From Paraburkholderia unamae (GTDB lineage Bacteria; Pseudomonadota; Gammaproteobacteria; Burkholderiales; Burkholderiaceae): a DNA stretch of 64,000 nucleotides. Every line of letters begins with the position of its first letter. Position 1 is the first letter of the stretch. Below the pieces are notes generated by a model. The model was not told the origin of the DNA and did not search any database. It saw only the letters and a program-made list of their open reading frames with translations. Positions 34,904-44,340 of this stretch are shown in pieces. Location of the stretch: the NCBI RefSeq assembly GCF_003268775.1, contig NZ_QLSU01000001.1:124001-188000 (forward strand), in the 5' to 3' direction. The translations under genes and the position numbers were made by a program.

Positions 34904-37042
34904 CTAGTTGCGCTCGCCCGTTTCATTGAGGTCTTGATGCAGGATCCGCCGCAGTTCGAGTATCGCCTGCGGCGAGTCGGTAATCGAATGCCAGCCCCGG
35001 ATGACGAATTCGGAATCCGCGCCTTCGAGGTGCGCGCTGCGATAAGGCACGACGCCGTCGTCGGTGTTTTCCAGAGGGCCGCCTGCCTGTCTGCGCGCGA
35101 TGATCGAGTTGTAGCGCACGTTCGGCGCAATCGGCAGCGTGGCGAGAGCACGGATCATCGGGTCGTCGTCGCTGAGCTGGTCGACGCTGTTCGGAACGCG
35201 CCTGGAGTGATTCGCCGACTGCGCGCCGTACGTGCCCATCATCGCGTCCGTGGCGTCCTCCACGTCGTCGAGCAGCGTGAGCGGCAGTTCGATGAGATTC
35301 GCCGCCCAGCGTCCGAGAGGATTGCGCGCAAACGAGGTGCCGCGATGCGGCGCCGCGATGAAGACCACACGTTCGACGCCAGGCAGCGGCGTGAAGCGCA
35401 GATACGGATCGAGCTGCGCGTGCGCGCGCTCCACCTGCGCGCCTTCCGGTGTGTATTGGTCCGCGAAGACATGCCAGAGCGCGTCTCCCGATGACGACAC
35501 AAGGGCCTTGCTCAGCACGCCGCCCATGCTGTGGCCGATCAGCACGATGTCACGTGAAGCGCTCGTCTGTCCATTGGGATCGAAATGGCGCAAGGTGCTC
35601 AGCAACACCTGGCGGATATCGGCGAGGTTCACAATAATTGGCACATTGGTCGGGTAATAGACCTGCCAAAGCTGAAATTTCCTGCGCAGGGTCGGGTCGC
35701 CCTGAATCTCGTTGGCGACGTTGACCCATGCTTCAGGACTCGACGCGAGACCATGCAGGGTAACGATGATGCGGCGGTTCGGATCGAACGGCTGCATGAG
35801 AAAGATATGCGGCTCGCTGATGCCGTACTTCGGCAGGAGCAGCGAGGCCATCGACTCCGCGCCGAAATCAGAGCGCGCGAGCCACATGCCGTAACCCGCC
35901 GAGAAGTTAGCGCCAAGAGGCACGACCTGGGCGTTGACGTCGACCGAATCCGTCCGGTACGGGTCGTACACCACCAGGGTCGCGTCGCGCCGCGCAAAGA
36001 CCTCGTCCAACGTAGCGCCGGGGAACTTGAGCAGGACGGTCAGGACGGGATAAGGCATCTCGCTGAACCACGAGCCGCCCGCAAGGCGCTCCTGGCGCGA
36101 ACGGCGGTGCGGCGTGGCGCTCGATCCGGGCGTGTCGGGCAGGGACGCGACGGCATCGGAAGCGGGGAGCGGCGTGGAGACGGGCGTGGAAAGCGCCGAT
36201 GCATTCGCGGGGCGCGGCGCCTTCGGCGGGGTCGGTCTGATGTCGGCGTCCGCGACGAACTGCGCGCCAAGGCCGTCGCGGCGGTAGATGCTGCGCAGTC
36301 CAGAGAATCTGAGCGATGTCGCCGGGATTAGCGCGCGAGGCGTTTCCACGCCCGCTGGCAGATGCAATCCGTCCAGATCGAACTGCAACTGCCAGTCGGC
36401 GATGTGTTTAATCAGCTCCGGCTCGCTGTCGCTGGCCGTCGCATTGATGAGCATGCGCTGGAAAAGTGCCGACGCGGTGCGCTGAACCGCGTAGTTGTAG
36501 AAGTCGCGCACCTGGGTCTGCCGGTCTTCGAAAGCGCGCTCGGCCGCCGGCCGCGTGCTGAAGAATAGCCAGGCATAGGCGAAACGGGCCGCACGCAGCC
36601 ACAGGCCAAACTGCGCGTCGCTCCAGGGCAAGTCGCGCGCGGCCGTGGCCGCAAGCGCCTCCTTGAGCGACAACTCCGCCAGCGCGGAAAGGCGCTGGTC
36701 GTTATCGATCATTGATGCGTTCATGAGCCCGTTGGCGCAGGGTTGCGTCGGGCTGCGGCAAATATCTTCGAGGCCGCTCACCGCGAGGGTTTGCTGTGTG
36801 GCTTCGCTCAGTGCTCCGGTCGTCAGGATGTCGCCGCGGTTATGCGCGATGTATTGCTCAGGACTGGTGGAACGCACGTGCACGGCTGCGCAGCCGGTGC
36901 ATAGCAGGCACACGAGCGCCACGACGAGCCATGCCGTTCGCCGCAGCGCGCGATCGGCGACGATGCGCGGGGGCGGCGCTCGCTGGACGGTCCGGCGCGG
37001 CATCGGATCTTGCCACCACGGCACAGAGGGTGCGTTGCTCAC
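34904..37042 (-). CDS. Large lipase-like alpha/beta hydrolase, probable lipoprotein
   Basis: A 712-residue protein. A membrane segment at about residues 38-55 (TAWLVVALVCLLCTGCAA) ends in a lipobox-like CTGC. About 350 residues of unrecognised N-terminal region follow, including a Pro/Ala/Ser-rich linker near 270-310. The C-terminal alpha/beta-hydrolase domain has ITVTLHGLASSPEAWVNVAN-type oxyanion loop (seen as IIVTLHGLASSPEAW), the nucleophile elbow VLIGHSMGGVLSKALV, and FIAAPHRGTSFARN, a lipase-like motif. The start is a GTG at 37040-37042; an ATG at 37003 is possible. It converges on lif with only nine bases between stops. The substrate is not evident; an envelope-anchored esterase is the best description. 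Confidence 0.8.
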   Translation of the reverse strand: MSNAPSVPWWQDPMPRRTVQRAPPPRIVADRALRRTAWLVVALVCLLCTGCAAVHVRSTSPEQYIAHNRGDILTTGALSEATQQTLAVSGLEDICRSPTQPCANGLMNASMIDNDQRLSALAELSLKEALAATAARDLPWSDAQFGLWLRAARFAYAWLFFSTRPAAERAFEDRQTQVRDFYNYAVQRTASALFQRMLINATASDSEPELIKHIADWQLQFDLDGLHLPAGVETPRALIPATSLRFSGLRSIYRRDGLGAQFVADADIRPTPPKAPRPANASALSTPVSTPLPASDAVASLPDTPGSSATPHRRSRQERLAGGSWFSEMPYPVLTVLLKFPGATLDEVFARRDATLVVYDPYRTDSVDVNAQVVPLGANFSAGYGMWLARSDFGAESMASLLLPKYGISEPHIFLMQPFDPNRRIIVTLHGLASSPEAWVNVANEIQGDPTLRRKFQLWQVYYPTNVPIIVNLADIRQVLLSTLRHFDPNGQTSASRDIVLIGHSMGGVLSKALVSSSGDALWHVFADQYTPEGAQVERAHAQLDPYLRFTPLPGVERVVFIAAPHRGTSFARNPLGRWAANLIELPLTLLDDVEDATDAMMGTYGAQSANHSRRVPNSVDQLSDDDPMIRALATLPIAPNVRYNSIIARRQAGGPLENTDDGVVPYRSAHLEGADSEFVIRGWHSITDSPQAILELRRILHQDLNETGERN

Positions 37043-37773
37043 ATGCCGTTACCGGGCGGCGTCGCGGCAGCGTGACCAAGGGCATAACGGCGCGTTGGCC
37101 GGTGTGATTGACGGGGCGTGAGGCGAGCCATGAACGCTCCTGGCGGCGACGAATCGTGGGATCGGGGAAGGTCTTGAGAAACTTGCAAGCGCAACACAGT
37201 TGGCCGGGAGTCCACTCCTGACCTACGCGCGCGAAGCCTGCTAGCGCCCCGCGCTCGCGATCTGCGCTCGGCGGGCTACAACGGAATGTATCTCGTTGGT
37301 AAGACACCTGCTCTGTGAGCGCGCGCCATGTTCATTGAACATTTCCGGCAGTCCGTAGCGACGAAATTTTAGTCATCGTCCGATTCGGATGCTTCAATGC
37401 CAGGATACGCGACGGTGGACTCCGGATTACTCCGGCCGAGCAAGCGTTGAACGGCGCTGACGTTCCTTGTGCGTGTGTCCATGAACGTTGCTCTGGTGCG
37501 GCGCAACGGATGGATGCCGTCGACGGTTGGGTCATTACGGCGCTCACACCGTCGCCCCGTGATCCCTTTGCTTGACGTCGGGCAGTCGATTCGCCAGGAA
37601 CGTCGTGAATATCGCCGCAGTACCTCAAATTCAGCATTCGCGACCTATACTTTTCAGGACGATTTCGTTTGCGTCCCTCTTGGGCCCCATGACGTTCCTG
37701 TATGAGAAACACATTGTGATCTGCGAGTCGTTCCGGGATCCAGCGTGAGGGACATTCTGCACATTCCACATCC
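37043..37773. other. Long intergenic stretch at the start of the lower-GC block
   Basis: No supported gene lies in these 731 bases. The GC content drops visibly compared with the first 37 kb. Around 37285-37325 there is a short tRNA-D-arm-like word (GTTGGTAAGACACCTGCTCT) without a matching T arm. Open frames here are on the wrong strand of the following gene or lack protein-like composition. Confidence 0.45.
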
Positions 37774-39069
37774 ATGTCCACAGGTTCGGATCTCGATCTG
37801 GTTATCGTCGGCGGTGGCATCGGCGGTGTCATCTGCCTGAAGTACGCCAAAGACGCGGGACTCAAGACTTTCGTCCTGGAGCGCCGGGAACGTGTCGGCG
37901 GGCTGTGGCGCGATCTTCCCTCGTGGCAGGACATCCAGTTTCGCAAGGAAGACTGGACGCTCGGCGACGTCCCGCTGTCCGAAGAAAGGCAGCCGGGTAT
38001 ATTGCGCAATATCGAAGCATGGGTTGAGCGGTTCGATCTCGCGCCTCAAATCGTCCTCAATGCACCGGTCACGAGCGCACAGTTCAGCGCAGACCGCTGG
38101 CAAGTGACGACAGAGGGAGCCCGATATCAATCAAGGTGGCTTATCGCTGCCACAGGCGGACACAATCGCCCCGTCGTACCGCAGGTCAAGCGCGATGATT
38201 CGTCGATCGCCGAGTATCACTCGTTCGAACTGCGCAATCCGCAAGCGTTGAGAGGCAAACGCGTCACTGTCGTGGGTGGCGGCGCATCGGCGTACGACCT
38301 GCTCGACTTATGCTTCACATACGAGGCGAGCAGCATTGCGTGGATCTATCGTTCTACGAAATGGATGCGCCCGACGCGACAGGTCAAATATCTCGGGATC
38401 GACGTACGCCTGTTAGCGAAATACCAGATGCTTGGTCTTTCCACGCACGCGATGAACCACCGCATCAATGAAGACTTGCGGGCAAGGTACAAGAAGGCCG
38501 GAATCACGGAGATCATGCCGGAGAGCGACTTCGACATCCGTCGCGATCAACTCATTCCGGGCCGGCCGCGCATGATCCAGGGTTTCCGCAGCATAGAGCG
38601 CCATCGCGGTGAAGTCCAGTCCGTCCACGGCAAGACGATTCGCCTCTCGAACGGTGAAGAGATCGGGACGGACCTGTTGCTGTGGGGCACCGGCTACGCC
38701 ATGGACCTCGGCTATCTGGGGCTGGATTCGCTTACCCAGGCAAGCGGGATGAATGAGCTCTCCGCGCGCTGCTACTCCGTCTTTCGCTCGATCGACGCCC
38801 CCAACCTCTTTCTTTTGGCACCCGGCGTGCTGGAGACAAATACCTCGACGCCTTGGGCCTACGCCCATGTGGCAAGGTCGATCATGTCCCACATCACAGG
38901 GAGTGCCGTCTTCGTGGACCCACCGGTTCAGGCTCTCACGAATCACTATGACCTTCTCAAGATGCTGGCACCACACGACCGGCGGAACTACGCGTTCGGG
39001 CTTTGGTACCTCAAGTATCTTCGGCTTGCCATGTTCCATCCAAAGGCACGGCCGATGCCCATCCCTTGA
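37774..39069 (+). CDS. NAD(P)-binding flavin monooxygenase-like protein
   Basis: A 431-residue flavoprotein of the FMO/pyridine-nucleotide-disulfide oxidoreductase type. The FAD motif LDLVIVGGGIGGVICLKYAK, the GGLWRD segment, the second dinucleotide motif RVTVVGGGASAYDLLDLCF, and DLLLWGTGYAMDLGYL (ATG-like) are in family order. The exact FMO fingerprint FxGxxxHxxxY is not seen, so whether it hydroxylates is unclear; it could be a reductase or a Baeyer-Villiger-like enzyme. The C terminus (DRRNYAFGLWYLKYLRLAMF) is hydrophobic and may touch the membrane. The ATG at 37774 is weakly supported by a Shine-Dalgarno sequence. It converges on the dienelactone hydrolase gene. Confidence 0.78.
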   Translation: MSTGSDLDLVIVGGGIGGVICLKYAKDAGLKTFVLERRERVGGLWRDLPSWQDIQFRKEDWTLGDVPLSEERQPGILRNIEAWVERFDLAPQIVLNAPVTSAQFSADRWQVTTEGARYQSRWLIAATGGHNRPVVPQVKRDDSSIAEYHSFELRNPQALRGKRVTVVGGGASAYDLLDLCFTYEASSIAWIYRSTKWMRPTRQVKYLGIDVRLLAKYQMLGLSTHAMNHRINEDLRARYKKAGITEIMPESDFDIRRDQLIPGRPRMIQGFRSIERHRGEVQSVHGKTIRLSNGEEIGTDLLLWGTGYAMDLGYLGLDSLTQASGMNELSARCYSVFRSIDAPNLFLLAPGVLETNTSTPWAYAHVARSIMSHITGSAVFVDPPVQALTNHYDLLKMLAPHDRRNYAFGLWYLKYLRLAMFHPKARPMPIP

Positions 39070-39102
39070 ACGACACCGCTGATTTGCTGAATGCGCGCTG
39101 GA

Positions 39103-39798
39103 CTATGCCAATTCGCGGCGAAATAAGTCGTAGGTCCGCTTGTTGGCAAGTGCTGCGGCCGTAGCGTCGTAATGATGGCCCGTGTGTCGGGCGAAAGCAT
39201 GGCTACAGCCGGGGTAGGAATAGACCGTCGCGTTTGACTTCGGAGACATGGCTGCGGTAATCGCGGACTGCGCCTCCACCGAGATAAATTCGTCTTCGGT
39301 GCCGAGATGCATGATGATTGGGATGTCGAGCGTGTTCGCCTCAGCAAGGTATTGATCGGTCTCACCGCCGTAGTAAGCCGAAGCAGCGTCGACATCTGTT
39401 CGCGCGGCCGTTAGAAAAGTCATCAAGCCGCCCAGGCAGAATCCCATCACGCCTACTTTCCCATTACACTCTGGCAGCGCACGTGCCGCGCTGATAGCCG
39501 CACCCGTGTCCTCCACCCCTAAGTCGCGGTTGAAGTTTTGATACAGCGACAAGCCCTTCTTCCACTCGGCCTCCGACCAACTGTTGAGCGCAACGCCTGG
39601 CTCCTGCCTCCAGAACAGGTCCGGGCAGAGCGCGACAAAGCCCTGATTCGCCAACTCTCGACAAGTCTCGCGCATGTCGTCGTTGATGCCAAAAATTTCC
39701 TGCAACACGACCACGGCGGGAGCCGGGGTTTTCTTCGGCATTTCAAGGTAGACCGCAAATGCACCGTCGTCGGTGGGAACCTGCCGATACTCGCCCAT
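39103..39798 (-). CDS. Dienelactone hydrolase family protein
   Basis: A 231-residue dienelactone-hydrolase-family enzyme. The catalytic triad Cys-Asp-His is visible in VGVMGFCLGGLMTF, IIMHLGTEDEFISVEA and YPGCSHAFARHTGHHY. The N terminus is MGEYRQVPTDDGAFAVYLEM, with VVVLQEIFGINDDMRETCRE as the signature strand-turn. Classical members open dienelactones in chlorocatechol degradation, but many are general esterases and no other aromatic-degradation gene is nearby. GGAG lies seven bases before the ATG at 39796-39798. It is 74 bases downstream of the DUF3331 gene on the same strand. Confidence 0.9.
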   Translation of the reverse strand: MGEYRQVPTDDGAFAVYLEMPKKTPAPAVVVLQEIFGINDDMRETCRELANQGFVALCPDLFWRQEPGVALNSWSEAEWKKGLSLYQNFNRDLGVEDTGAAISAARALPECNGKVGVMGFCLGGLMTFLTAARTDVDAASAYYGGETDQYLAEANTLDIPIIMHLGTEDEFISVEAQSAITAAMSPKSNATVYSYPGCSHAFARHTGHHYDATAAALANKRTYDLFRRELA

Positions 39799-39872
39799 CG
39801 CATATCTCCTCGTTAGCGGTCCTGTGAAGACCGGTCTGCACGGTTACCGCGGGAATTGCCAGCCGCGAGTTG

Positions 39873-40295
39873 CTAATAGCCCATAGCCTGCATTCTGTCC
39901 GCGCACGGGAAAATGGCGTCGACGTGCCGGGCAAGCAACATTCCGCCTACGCTACAGGCACTGCTGACGGAACGGGAAATTTTGTAAATCGGTTCACCGC
40001 GTCTCACCTGCTCCCCGGTCAACGAACAGACTCCGTGCTTTCTAGCCTTGCTCCGGCGCCAGGTTTGACAGCCCACGTATCCGGAGCACGGATGAGCCCA
40101 TGCCACCGAGACAGCCTGCGCGGACAAACGCTCGAGGATTTGAATTTTCACACCCTCGGGCCAACGCGGGTCGAAACTGCCGCGTATGTCGCGCCCGTAC
40201 TCTGCGATCGAGGCCTGCTGTCTTCGCGGACCGTTCTGCGACAAGACGGCAACAATGTGCTCCCACGGAGAGTTTCTGTTGAGCTCATCCACCAT
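39873..40295 (-). CDS. DUF3331 domain-containing protein
   Basis: A 140-residue protein of the Burkholderia-type DUF3331 family, function unknown. The recognisable part is QILERLSAQAVSVAWAHPCS followed by GVCSLTGEQVRRGEPIYKIS, which has paired cysteines (one in the GYVGCQTW stretch, one in CSLTG) possibly binding zinc. The ATG at 40293-40295 follows the strong ribosome-binding sequence AAGGAGGGAGGTA, so expression is likely. It lies just upstream of the dienelactone hydrolase gene. DUF3331 genes are often found in accessory regions of these genomes. Confidence 0.75.
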   Translation of the reverse strand: MVDELNRNSPWEHIVAVLSQNGPRRQQASIAEYGRDIRGSFDPRWPEGVKIQILERLSAQAVSVAWAHPCSGYVGCQTWRRSKARKHGVCSLTGEQVRRGEPIYKISRSVSSACSVGGMLLARHVDAIFPCADRMQAMGY

Positions 40296-40625
40296 TACCT
40301 CCCTCCTTCAAGAGCATCGTGGATACAAACCATCTCTCAACGCATCGGATTTCCCGCCGCCCGAATAGGCAGCCCGGATTTCCACGTACATCGCCGCTAT
40401 AACTCAACAATCCTCATCAAATATCCCTGTCGACGAACTGTTCTCGCGTCGCGCATAAATTCATCAATATCGAGGGCTTTATACCGCTCCGAGAGGTGCT
40501 GCTCGCGACTGCACGGCGAATGCCACGCCCAACGCCGGAAACCTGCCGACAAGCATTCCCATTGCGGGAAGCCGCACTTGAGGAGACGAGCCTGGACTCC
40601 TCTTCGGCACGCCTCCCCGCCACAA
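40296..40625. other. Intergenic stretch upstream of the DUF3331 gene
   Basis: There is no supported gene in these 330 bases. A 70-codon frame on the minus strand (40417-40629) overlaps the stop of the next hydrolase and has a poor, Ser/Arg-rich composition, so I do not call it. The region probably contains the DUF3331 promoter. Confidence 0.4.
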
Positions 40626-41462
40626 TCAAGACTGGACGAATGCGAGCAGGTCCGCGTTAAGCACGTCTGCGTTGACTGTCAACATTCCGTGCGAAAAGCC
40701 CGGATACGTCTTCAGCTTGCCGTTCTTCAGAAGCTTGATGGACTTCAGCGCGGCGTCGCCGATAGGAACAATCTGGTCGTCTTCGCCATGAAGAACGAGC
40801 GTCGGCACCGTAATCGCCTTCAGATCCTCGCTCTGGTCAGTCTCCGAGAAAGCTTTGATGCCTTCATAGTGCGCCTTCGCACTGCCCATCATGCCTTGGC
40901 GCCACCAATTCTGGATAACGCCTTGGTGCACTGTCGCACCTTCCCGGTTAAATCCATAAAAGGGCCCGGCGGGCAAATCGACGAAGAACTGTGCGCGGTT
41001 TGCCGCCAGTGCGGCACGCAGACCGTCGAATACGTCGATAGGCAAGCCTTCCGGATTCGACTCAGTTTTCAGCATCAAGGGCGGCACGGCACTGACCAGC
41101 GCAGCCTTTGCGACACGTCCGGCCGGTTCGCCGTGCTTCGCCACGTACCGGGCGACTTCGCCACCGCCCGTCGAATGTCCGATATGAACGGCGTTCCGCA
41201 AATTGAGTGCTTCCACGACCGCAAACGCGTCAGCAGCGTAATGGTCCATATCGTGGCCGTCCGAGACTTGCGATGAGCGTCCGTGACCACGGCGGTCATG
41301 CGCTACAACGCGATACCCCTTCTGGACAAAAAATAGCAGCTGCGCATCCCAGTCGTCCGAGGACAGAGGCCAGCCGTGGTGAAACACGATGGGCTGCGCG
41401 TCCTTTGGACCCCAATCTTTGTAGAAGATCTCTACCTTGTCTTTGGTTGTGACGAACGGCAT
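40626..41462 (-). CDS. Cytosolic haloperoxidase/perhydrolase-type alpha/beta hydrolase
   Basis: A 278-residue cofactor-free haloperoxidase-family hydrolase. The oxyanion loop is [18 protein letters not shown], the nucleophile elbow [16 protein letters not shown], the acid LVLHGEDDQIVPIG, and the histidine YPGFSHGMLTVN. The family has esterase and perhydrolase activity, generating peracids from peroxide and carboxylic acids. No signal peptide. It is the last gene of a minus-strand run catalase - HD protein - hydrolase. A Tat-exported paralogue lies at 45831-46808 with very similar sequence over the whole domain. Confidence 0.9.
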   Translation of the reverse strand: MPFVTTKDKVEIFYKDWGPKDAQPIVFHHGWPLSSDDWDAQLLFFVQKGYRVVAHDRRGHGRSSQVSDGHDMDHYAADAFAVVEALNLRNAVHIGHSTGGGEVARYVAKHGEPAGRVAKAALVSAVPPLMLKTESNPEGLPIDVFDGLRAALAANRAQFFVDLPAGPFYGFNREGATVHQGVIQNWWRQGMMGSAKAHYEGIKAFSETDQSEDLKAITVPTLVLHGEDDQIVPIGDAALKSIKLLKNGKLKTYPGFSHGMLTVNADVLNADLLAFVQS

Positions 41463-41636
41463 GTTAAACCCTCACTCAATTGAACGGTTTGAAGTTTCGT
41501 CCGCATCCTGCGGTCTTGCCCGCCCGGCGTCAAAACTCGAGTCGAGCGATGTGAGATTACAGGCAACAATATGACGTATAGCTGGACACGTGCGGCAAAG
41601 CCAATTCCGCGACCGACCGGGCAACGCTCACCGCGG

Positions 41637-42278
41637 TCAAGCAGACCACGTCGAATTACGGATTACGCTGCAAAAGTTGCCCGGGCAGAAGTTCGGGTCC
41701 TTGTCTGCCAGGACATCTGCTTTAACATTCCCAAACGTCGTATCCGGCTTGTGTTTGATGCCGTCATAAAACGCCTGGATGATGTCTTCCTTGAAATTCG
41801 CGGTGCGCGGATGTTGATGCACGACCGACTCGCGCTCTTCGTTACTGTACTCCGGATACGTCAGTCCGAGCACATCCATTTCGACGCCCGCGGTCACAAG
41901 CGCAACGACCGGGTGCATATGCTGAGGAATACCCGGTGTGGTGTGGAGCGCAATGGCGGTCCACACAGTGTCGATATCGGACTGAGCGATACCGTTGCGC
42001 TTCAGGAAGTCCCTCGCTGCATTCGCCCCATCGACTTCGAAGCGTTCAGTTTTGCTGCTGTGTTTTTTCGTCAGCCCCATGTCGTGGAACATGCAACCAC
42101 AATAGAGAAGCTCCGGGTCGTATTTGAGTCCGCGATGCTTCCCCGCAAGCGCGCCGAAGTAGAAGACCCGGCTCGAGTGGTGGAACAAGAGCGGCGGAGC
42201 CGTTTCGCGGACGATTTCGGTTATCTCGCGAGCCAGCTGGCTATCGGGAATAGCGACATCATTGACGGTGAAGGTCAT
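41637..42278 (-). CDS. HD-domain protein, cyanamide-hydratase-like (copy 1)
   Basis: A 213-residue HD-superfamily protein. The metal-binding residues are in PLLFHHSSRVFYFG (first His), LLYCGCMFHDMGLTKK (HD) and WTAIALHTTPGIPQHM (late His). GLKYDPELL and RFEVDGANAA are shared with the second copy at 56096. The closest characterised type is the fungal/yeast Ddi2 cyanamide hydratase, which turns cyanamide into urea; activity here is inferred. GGAG lies eight bases before the ATG at 42276-42278. It follows catalase by 40 bases on the same strand, so the two are likely co-expressed. Confidence 0.85.
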   Translation of the reverse strand: MTFTVNDVAIPDSQLAREITEIVRETAPPLLFHHSSRVFYFGALAGKHRGLKYDPELLYCGCMFHDMGLTKKHSSKTERFEVDGANAARDFLKRNGIAQSDIDTVWTAIALHTTPGIPQHMHPVVALVTAGVEMDVLGLTYPEYSNEERESVVHQHPRTANFKEDIIQAFYDGIKHKPDTTFGNVKADVLADKDPNFCPGNFCSVIRNSTWSA

Positions 42279-42318
42279 TTGAGTATCTCCAGTTATTCTC
42301 TTTGCAATCGACGTAGTC

Positions 42319-43803
42319 TCACCTGGAAACTTCGGGCTCCGACCTGACGGCGCCAGAGCCCTTTGCGTCGTGGGATTCCAGTGCCGCTGCTACACCAGCC
42401 CCATATGCTGGGTCTGCCTTCGTGCAGTGCTCAATGTGAAGGTCACGAACGGGCTTCGACACTCCGTGCATTGCACGCGCGGTGTTATCAAACAGAACCT
42501 GTTGTTGGGCCTTCGTCATCAGGCGGAAAAGGTCACCAGGCTGCGAATAATAGTCTTCGTCGACCCGGTGATTCCAGTGGTCAGCCGCGCCCTCGATCGA
42601 GAGCGGAGGTTCGCTGAAATCAGGTTGGTCAAGCCACGCACCCTTTGTATTTGGATTGTATGGAGTCGTACCGCCCTGATTGCCATCGACTCGGCAAAGA
42701 CCATCGCGGTGATAGCTGTTGGTGTGCGCCGCTGCGCGAGGAGCATTAACCGGAATCTGAAAATGATTTACTGTCAGCCGATATCGCTGCGCATCCCCGT
42801 AGGAGAACAGCCGGCCTTGAAGCATCTTGTCCGGAGAGAAGCTGATTCCCGGGACGACATTCGCGGGGTTGAACGCGGCTTGTTCGACGTCCGCGAACCA
42901 GTTTTCCGCGTTCTGGTTCAGTTCGAAGTACCCGACCTCGATGAGAGGGTAATCCTTCTTCGACCATACTTTCGTCAGGTCGAAAGGGTTCACCTTGTAT
43001 GTCGACGCCTCTTTCTCAGGCATTATCTGGAAATACACCTTCCAACGCGGAAACTGGCCGCTCTCGATGCTTTCGTAGAGGTCACGGTGATGAGTCTCCC
43101 GGTCGGAACTCACAAGCTCTCCCGCTTCCTCGTCAGTAAGGTTTTGGATACCCTGCTCGCTTCGCATATGGAACTTCACCCAGAACCGCTCGTTGCTGGC
43201 ATTGATGAGGCTGAATGTATGACTTCCAAAGCCATGCATATGCCGGAAAGTGCGAGGTATGCCCCGGTCGCTCATTACGATGGTGACCTGATGCAGTGCT
43301 TCCGGCAGTTGCGTCCAGAAGTCCCAGTTGCTTTCGGCGCTTCTTAAACCCGTCCTTGGGTCGCGCTTGATAGCGTGGTTGAGGTCAGGAAACTTCAGCG
43401 GGTCTCGGAGGAAAAAAACCGGCGTGTTATTTCCGACGAGATCCCAGTTACCTTCTTCGGTGTAGAACTTCAGCGCGAACCCGCGAATGTCCCGTTCCGC
43501 GTCCGCTGCACCTCGTTCACCCGCGACGGTCGAGAAGCGAGCAAACATCTCGGTTGTCTTTCCGATGTTCGCGAATATCTTCGCGCGAGTGTACTTCGTC
43601 ACGTCGTGCGTGACGGTGAAAGTGCCAAAGGCACCGGAGCCCTTCGCATGCATGCGACGTTCCGGAATGACTTCACGGTCGAAATGAGCGAGTTTTTCGA
43701 GAAACCAGACGTCCTGAAGAAGTACTGGACCACGCGGGCCGGCGGTTTGAGTGTTCTGGTTGTCAGGAACCGGTGCACCAAAAGCGGTAGTGAGCTTGCT
43801 CAT
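42319..43803 (-). CDS. Monofunctional heme catalase
   Basis: A 494-residue clade 3-type catalase that dismutates hydrogen peroxide to water and oxygen. The distal His52 is in [16 protein letters not shown], the distal Asn125 in [14 protein letters not shown], and the proximal heme-ligand Tyr335 in [13 protein letters not shown]. There is no signal peptide and no C-terminal flavodoxin-like domain. GAGG six bases before the ATG at 43801-43803 decides the start. It is the first gene of the catalase - HD - hydrolase run and is divergent from the winged-helix/NTPase regulator at 44341, with a 537-bp control region. Confidence 0.95.
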   Translation of the reverse strand: MSKLTTAFGAPVPDNQNTQTAGPRGPVLLQDVWFLEKLAHFDREVIPERRMHAKGSGAFGTFTVTHDVTKYTRAKIFANIGKTTEMFARFSTVAGERGAADAERDIRGFALKFYTEEGNWDLVGNNTPVFFLRDPLKFPDLNHAIKRDPRTGLRSAESNWDFWTQLPEALHQVTIVMSDRGIPRTFRHMHGFGSHTFSLINASNERFWVKFHMRSEQGIQNLTDEEAGELVSSDRETHHRDLYESIESGQFPRWKVYFQIMPEKEASTYKVNPFDLTKVWSKKDYPLIEVGYFELNQNAENWFADVEQAAFNPANVVPGISFSPDKMLQGRLFSYGDAQRYRLTVNHFQIPVNAPRAAAHTNSYHRDGLCRVDGNQGGTTPYNPNTKGAWLDQPDFSEPPLSIEGAADHWNHRVDEDYYSQPGDLFRLMTKAQQQVLFDNTARAMHGVSKPVRDLHIEHCTKADPAYGAGVAAALESHDAKGSGAVRSEPEVSR

Positions 43804-44340
43804 ATCTGGCCTCGTCAGGGTGTTGCCATTGAGTTTTCGCGCCGAATGCCACTTGCCCGTGAGAACCTGGACAAAATGGCTTGACCTGGCGAGCTTGCCA
43901 GTGACGCGGATTTCAGCGGACAAGAATCGGTGGAATTCGAATGCGGAAGCTTTCTCAATCGCAATCACGATATCGAAAACCCCTACGCCGGTCCTATACG
44001 CGACCTGACGCGTCCTGAAAAAAATCAGCCAATCCCTTCAGGTGATGCGCAGGATTGACGTTCGACTTCATCAGATTCCGATGTCGCTCAAATATTGGCA
44101 AATCGAAACTTCCGAAACATCTATTGAAAGGATTGTTAATCCGTATATTTATGAATTAGCAAAATTTAACACCTTAGAACTGGAAATTTCAGTTTTTAAG
44201 TTCAACAATCAATTAATTCTTGCTGCACAGCAGAGCCCTTCCTTACAGCCATCGACACCGTCGCTAGCTCCGGTGTTCCCTGCTCTCCGAGCAATCCCCG
44301 AGACACATCCGTGCATACGCACACGCTGCGGAGCTTTGTC
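43804..44340. other. Long AT-rich divergent control region
   Basis: This 537-bp region separates catalase (minus) and the regulator (plus). From about 44040 to 44225 it is strongly AT-rich compared with the block. It holds the element CTGA-A6-TCAG at 44015-44028, related to T7 elements at 55929-55939 and 58976-58990. I see no protein-like frame. Confidence 0.5.
44015..44028 (-). promoter_or_regulatory. CTGA-A6-TCAG inverted repeat upstream of catalase
   Basis: Arms CTGA (44015-44018) and TCAG (44025-44028). On the minus strand it reads TTGGCTGATTTTTTTCAGG, which closely matches TGGCTGCTTTTTTTGCAGG at 58973-58991. It lies about 210 bp before the catalase ATG. Confidence 0.4.

Noticed and set aside
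37285..37325. tRNA-like word (GTTGGTAAGACACCTGCTCT) near the start of the lower-GC block, which might mark a tRNA attachment site
   Set aside because: No acceptor-stem pairing and no T-arm (GGTTCGA-like) sequence follows at the right distance. It could be chance, so I do not call a tRNA or att site.
37332..38009. Minus-strand 225-codon frame over the start of the FMO-like gene
   Set aside because: It is mostly antisense to the FMO-like gene and has no recognisable domain.
40417..40629. Minus-strand 70-codon frame downstream of the cytosolic hydrolase
   Set aside because: Ser/Arg-rich, no motif, no ribosome-binding site, and it overlaps the hydrolase stop.
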